A stretch of DNA of 64,000 nt. Source: Botryosphaeria dothidea (Eukaryota; Ascomycota; Dothideomycetes; Botryosphaeriales; Botryosphaeriaceae). The notes below the pieces were generated by a model. It worked only from the letters and a program-made list of their open reading frames with translations, made no database searches and was not told the origin of the DNA. Position 1 is the stretch's first letter. Every line of letters begins with the position of its first letter. Positions 60,417 to 64,000 of the stretch are shown here, one piece after another. The DNA lies in contig WWBZ02000073.1 in NCBI GenBank assembly GCA_011503125.2, forward strand, positions 2,852,001 to 2,916,000. Reading direction: 5' to 3'. The position numbers and the translations under genes were made by a program.

Positions 60417-60929
60417 CTACTGAAGCATGCGGCGGCGAGCGTAGATATTCCAGCATTGCCATCTCCTCTCTCTAGGAGCCCAACACAGCCAATTAAAGCC
60501 GCATGAGCAATCCCACCTTTTGTCTCGTTCGTTCCAGGCGAGCTCCTTGTCCGAGACCGCCCTTATGCCACACCTCTGAAAATTCCCAGTCTTTCTGGCT
60601 TCCTCGCAGTTGATCCAAACGCGTCGTAAAGAAGTAGCGGTAAAACTGTACGGAATGTTGAGCCATTCACACCGCAGAAAGTCGATGATCAAGTCCGCTA
60701 TCTCCAGTGGCAGAGTAGTTCCGATGATTTTGCGGGTGAAGTTTGTGAGAAGCCCCATTCGCATGCAGTCCATAGACAGTTGTACTGCCCGTTTGGGATG
60801 ATATCCCCAGTAATACAGCCATGGAGTACGGATGCCCGAGACTTGTCTGGTGGTGTAGTTCTCCAACATCTGCGACACAAGAGTGTCGTCCTCGGGATCG
60901 GCACTAGGATGATGGATTGGCGGAGTCAT
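60417..60929 (-). CDS. Hypothetical Cys/Trp-rich small protein, possibly F-box-like
   Basis: A single frame of 170 residues from ATG 60929; the frame extends 18 bp further upstream but only to a TTG. Not recognised. The middle has LPLEIADLIIDFLRCEW, which resembles the start of an F-box helix (LPxEI..I..FL). The C-terminal third is rich in Cys and Trp (RWDCSCGFNWLCW, RWQCWNIY) and could be a small metal-binding or disulfide-stabilised module. No signal peptide. Sequence composition is less GC-rich than in the housekeeping genes. It is probably a lineage-specific protein; F-box assignment is weak. Confidence 0.5.
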   Translation of the reverse strand: MTPPIHHPSADPEDDTLVSQMLENYTTRQVSGIRTPWLYYWGYHPKRAVQLSMDCMRMGLLTNFTRKIIGTTLPLEIADLIIDFLRCEWLNIPYSFTATSLRRVWINCEEARKTGNFQRCGIRAVSDKELAWNERDKRWDCSCGFNWLCWAPRERRWQCWNIYARRRMLQ

Positions 60930-62850
60930 GGGAAGACCAAGTTTCAAGAAATTTAGAAGTTGAGATTGTTTTCTCTACTTAAGGCAACGGTAGGGAACCA
61001 GGGCTCACTGAGATTGTTGGATTGGTACGCTGACGACACCGGGTCTTTGGGCAACATGAGCTTCTTGTTGCTGGAGAATTTTTGACAAGGCCGCGATCTT
61101 TGCAGGTGCTTCGGTCTGGTCAATCAAAAGCTGTTGTTTGTCTGGAATTGCCGGAAAATCTCATTCTGCTATCGTCCTGTTGTCGCGATTAGATGCAGCG
61201 TAGCTCTGCATAAGTACAGCCTGCGAAACCTGCAGAAAGGCGCCTCGCAAACTAAGTTTGGGAATCAAAGTACCTGTGCCTGTGGCTTCCAAAACCGAGC
61301 ACCAGCTCTCTCAGGGTACCGTGTCTCAAGCCTGGAAGGGTCCATCTATGGAGACGGCGGCTCACCCGACCTGAAAAAACCTTTGTCTCGGTACCGACCT
61401 TCATGCGTAGTACATGGCCGGACGGGAGGATACATATGTCCGGGGCGAGTGCGATCGGCGTTATAATACCACTCTTAAACGTGGGTAGTTGATGGATGTA
61501 CATCTGCCCGTCCAGCTTTCTTCGGATCTCGGTGGAATACTAATGCAGAATCGCGAGCAGTAGTTGTAAACCGGCGAAGTTTGAGGGTAGGCAGGTTCAT
61601 TCACGGGTTGTATTAGCTCTGGTTGTCCGATACGGGGAAGAATTTAGTGGCGTATCTAATGCGGATTCAGTAGAAGGATTGGGATGTAATATGAGGAATC
61701 GGGTTAAGACCGCGGGGATTGCATGCACGAAGAAAAATTGACGGGTGGGGCGGAGGCGGTAGAGTGCGTGGCGGTAGGTCTACAGGACCGCGGTCATTGC
61801 CTATTTCTGAAGATGTCACTCGGCGTGCTACCCGTTTGGTTTACTAGGTGGAGAGCTAGGATCGGCCCGCCCACAATTTCGATCTTAGATCTCATGGTTT
61901 TGCTGCATAGCTGAAAGCGGCCGGAAAACTGACAAAGCCGCGTGTATCTCCCTGTGGGGAAAATATCATTACTTGCTTTGCTTTTCGTTCAGCTGTGGCC
62001 CCGATTACGCATGTTGCCTTCCCTTTCAATGTCGAAAGCGGGTCCCTGAGTTTGTGCCCAGATTCTTTTTTCTCGTATGGTGGAGCTGGGGGCTTCGGCA
62101 ATCGGAACCCAGGGGAGGGGCCAGGAAAGCGTTTTGTAACATCGCATTCCTAATCTCTCGGAGTTCCGGCTGCCACCCCGAAGAAAAGGGTATAGGGCAT
62201 GTCTGAACTGTTCGTGATGGAGTAATAGCCCGGAAAATAAAGCAATTAAAAAATGCTGCGAGGACAGACTGCAAGCAAACTTTGCTCCACAGAAACCCCC
62301 CGTTATCATCATCCTACGATATGGCGCACTTACACTCGTTCAATTATAGTGTGTGGAAGAAAATCCTTAGCTGTAATGAACCACTGTATAAAAAGATTTG
62401 TGCGAACGGCTTACTCACGGGTATCGGAGATCTTGACCCGCAAATTTGGTGGATCTGATCGGCAGCACTGCCCATTTGGCCCCCATACAGGTGTTCCACT
62501 AGCTTAGTGAGGCTGAAGCCGCGAACAAGACAGGATTCAGATAGTTCAGGAGATGAAATTGTCCAAGCATTAACGAGTGTGATACTCATCCGAAAAAGAA
62601 GTTACGGATCTTGTGTTGGATGATCCGTATCCAGGCCCTTAAATTCGGCTGACCCCAACTCGCCAAAGCATCCAACAAGAACCATCCTCCAGACCTTTGA
62701 TCACCAAGTTCCATCCCTTTTCTCATATTCAATTCTCTCATCATACAAATTCTCTGCTTTTTGAGTCAAGACTCCACACACGAGAAACCCGACCATGTGG
62801 ACAGTTTCGGGTGGCTCTCCAAGCAACGACACCTTCGTCTCTTGGGAAGC
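60930..62850. other. Spacer leading into the retroelement
   Basis: 1.9 kb with no supported gene. Frames are short and change strand and phase without domains. The last bases (62846-62850, GAAGC) would be the target-site copy next to the LTR, but its partner lies outside the window. Confidence 0.4.
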
Positions 62851-63008
62851 TGTTGAATTGTGATTGTTCGCATTACTAGATGATGAGTGGCATGAGGAGG
62901 AGGGTAGGTGACCCTGCAGCCTCTTATATAGTAGCTATCTAGCAAATTTTCGCTGTTGATCCTTGGTACAATAAGACCCTGTTTCTCCTAACAGTTCATA
63001 GTCCAACA
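62851..63008 (-). repeat. 3' LTR of a Ty1/copia element
   Basis: Read on the minus strand the segment starts TGTTGGACTATGAAC and ends CACAATTCAACA, giving TGTTG..CAACA terminal inverted repeats, 158 bp. A purine-rich tract (GAAAGGGGTG) lies directly before it, as a polypurine tract should. A TATATAAG element (62924-62931) is inside, in U3 position. It follows the pol remnant in the correct order. The borders are by eye, and a second LTR copy is needed to confirm them. Confidence 0.5.
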
Positions 63009-63109
63009 CACCCCTTTCGTGCCTTGCCTAATAGGGAAGTGTACGATAAAGAATCAAGAAATGACAACGTATGAAGCAGCAAGGAGAAGAGGCAAATTAA
63101 CAAGGCGTG

Positions 63110-64000
63110 CTAGTCCTCAAACAGTACTAAGCCAACGCTCTTAACAAACTGGTTATGCTTTTGCCTAGGTAACGCTTTAGTAAGGCCGTCTGCGATTATG
63201 ACTGCTATAGGCGTCCAGCGTAAGTGAATATTTCCTGCTTGAGCCTCTTGACGTAGCCAGTGGTAATAAATATCAACATAACGAAGCCGGGTGTTAAGCT
63301 TTCCCACATTCTCCTATATTAAGCGCAAGGTTTACGTGTTATTACACTATACGTCAATCCGATAGCCCGGATCGAACTAAATACCACGGAAGAAACGTTT
63401 CTACTAGAAGCATTGCTTTACTACTTCTAATAGAGCTAGAAGCTTAGCTTCGGTAGTCGAGGTGGTAACTATTAGCTGTTTTATTACCTTCCAATCAACG
63501 GATGCGCCGTATAGCATAATTATTAAGCCTTAGTAGCTCCTTCGAGTATTATGGTCATTTCCGTACGTAGCGTTACTACTAATTATAAAGATATTCTTCT
63601 TATCCTCAATGGAGCCCTAATAGTATAAGGCAAGTTTCCGGGTTCCAGCTAAGTAACCGAGGAGCCTTTGTGCGAGTTCTAGATAGCGAGGAGAGGGATT
63701 GGTGAGATATGATGAGAGTGCTGAACACGCATAAGCAATGTCTATACGTGTGCTTATAGCAGCAAACTGAATTGAGCCGATCTTGCTCTAAAATGTGTAG
63801 ATATCTTATGGGCTTGCATGTGGTCCTTAATTTGCTTCGAGTACTTCATCTGATGGGAGAGGTATTGCTGGGAAATAGGTTTCCCTAACGTTATATCGAG
63901 CAACTAAGCCGGTGATATACGACTCTTGTAAGAGCCATAGTAGGCGTTGCTGCCGATCCCTAATAATACGTAGGGCAAGAAACCATTAAGCTTCTCCAAG
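63110..64000 (-). mobile_element. Decayed Ty1/copia pol remnant (RT end and RNase H), RIP-like, truncated by window edge
   Basis: On the minus strand the sequence reads as the 3' part of copia pol. It has a connecting region (STRIDIAYACSALSSYL, LLGYLAGTRKLALYY), RNase H (TRRSY, VDWKVIKQLIVTTSTTEAK) and the C-terminal end (LRYVDIYYHWLRQEAQAG, ADGLTKALPR). At least ten in-frame stops, all TAG or TAA, interrupt it. The RNase H catalytic Asp is replaced by Asn (SNAT where SDA- is usual). Both fit C-to-T and G-to-A changes at CpA/TpG sites, the RIP signature. The segment is visibly richer in TA than the flanking genes. The element cannot encode an active enzyme. Confidence 0.85.

Noticed and set aside
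63110..64000. Active copia reverse transcriptase
   Set aside because: At least ten in-frame stops and a changed RNase H catalytic residue; it is a relic.

Overview
The window is nuclear DNA from a filamentous ascomycete (Pezizomycotina). The evidence is short GT..AG introns of about 46-200 nt that can be placed by protein similarity, a fungal-only translation elongation factor 3, fungal Mediator, glyoxylate-cycle and cell-cycle proteins, and a decayed Ty1/copia retroelement with many TAG and TAA stops of the kind left by repeat-induced point mutation (RIP). I cannot fix the class from sequence alone. I support about 18 protein genes, one of them partial, separated by long unannotated spacers.

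Layout. 0-4 kb: a partial Mak32-like PfkB kinase (-) divergent from cyclase-associated protein CAP/Srv2 (+). 7.6-12.3 kb: a salicylate-hydroxylase-type FAD monooxygenase and a ten-exon P450 in tandem. 13.7-20.4 kb: a secreted But2-domain protein and a secreted GH3 beta-glucosidase. 22-31.4 kb: a Ser/Pro-rich protein, a 31-bp foldback, PMS1 mismatch-repair endonuclease, an RRG7-like mitochondrial nuclease-fold protein, MED21, and an unknown basic Ser/Pro-rich protein interrupted by an in-frame TAG. 34-47 kb: EF-3, a Pbi2-type I9 inhibitor, the ribosome-assembly GTPase BMS1 and a Whi5/Nrm1-type repressor. 49-60 kb: acetyl-CoA hydrolase ACH1, isocitrate lyase (with an in-frame TAG at a conserved Trp), the succinate-fumarate carrier SFC1/AcuL and an LrgA-LrgB fusion membrane protein with PLGG1 (glycolate/glycerate carrier) architecture. 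60.4-64 kb: a small Cys/Trp-rich protein, then a spacer leading to a copia LTR and RIP-like pol remnant that runs off the right edge.

How the genes fit together. The 49-60 kb block reads as a C2-metabolism neighbourhood: acetyl-CoA/acetate handling (ACH1), glyoxylate plus succinate formation (ICL), mitochondrial succinate uptake (SFC1) and possibly C2/C3 acid transport (LrgAB). The FAD monooxygenase/P450 pair could be a small oxidative pathway. The rest are housekeeping genes.

The two observations I would check first are the in-frame TAG codons in the isocitrate lyase and in the 30.1-31.4 kb gene. Each has a long, same-frame, protein-like continuation. In the lyase the TAG sits exactly where the family has Trp, which fits either a TGG-to-TAG mutation (RIP or otherwise) or UAG-to-UGG A-to-I mRNA editing. 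Exon boundaries throughout were placed by eye from splice signals, phase and remembered family sequence.
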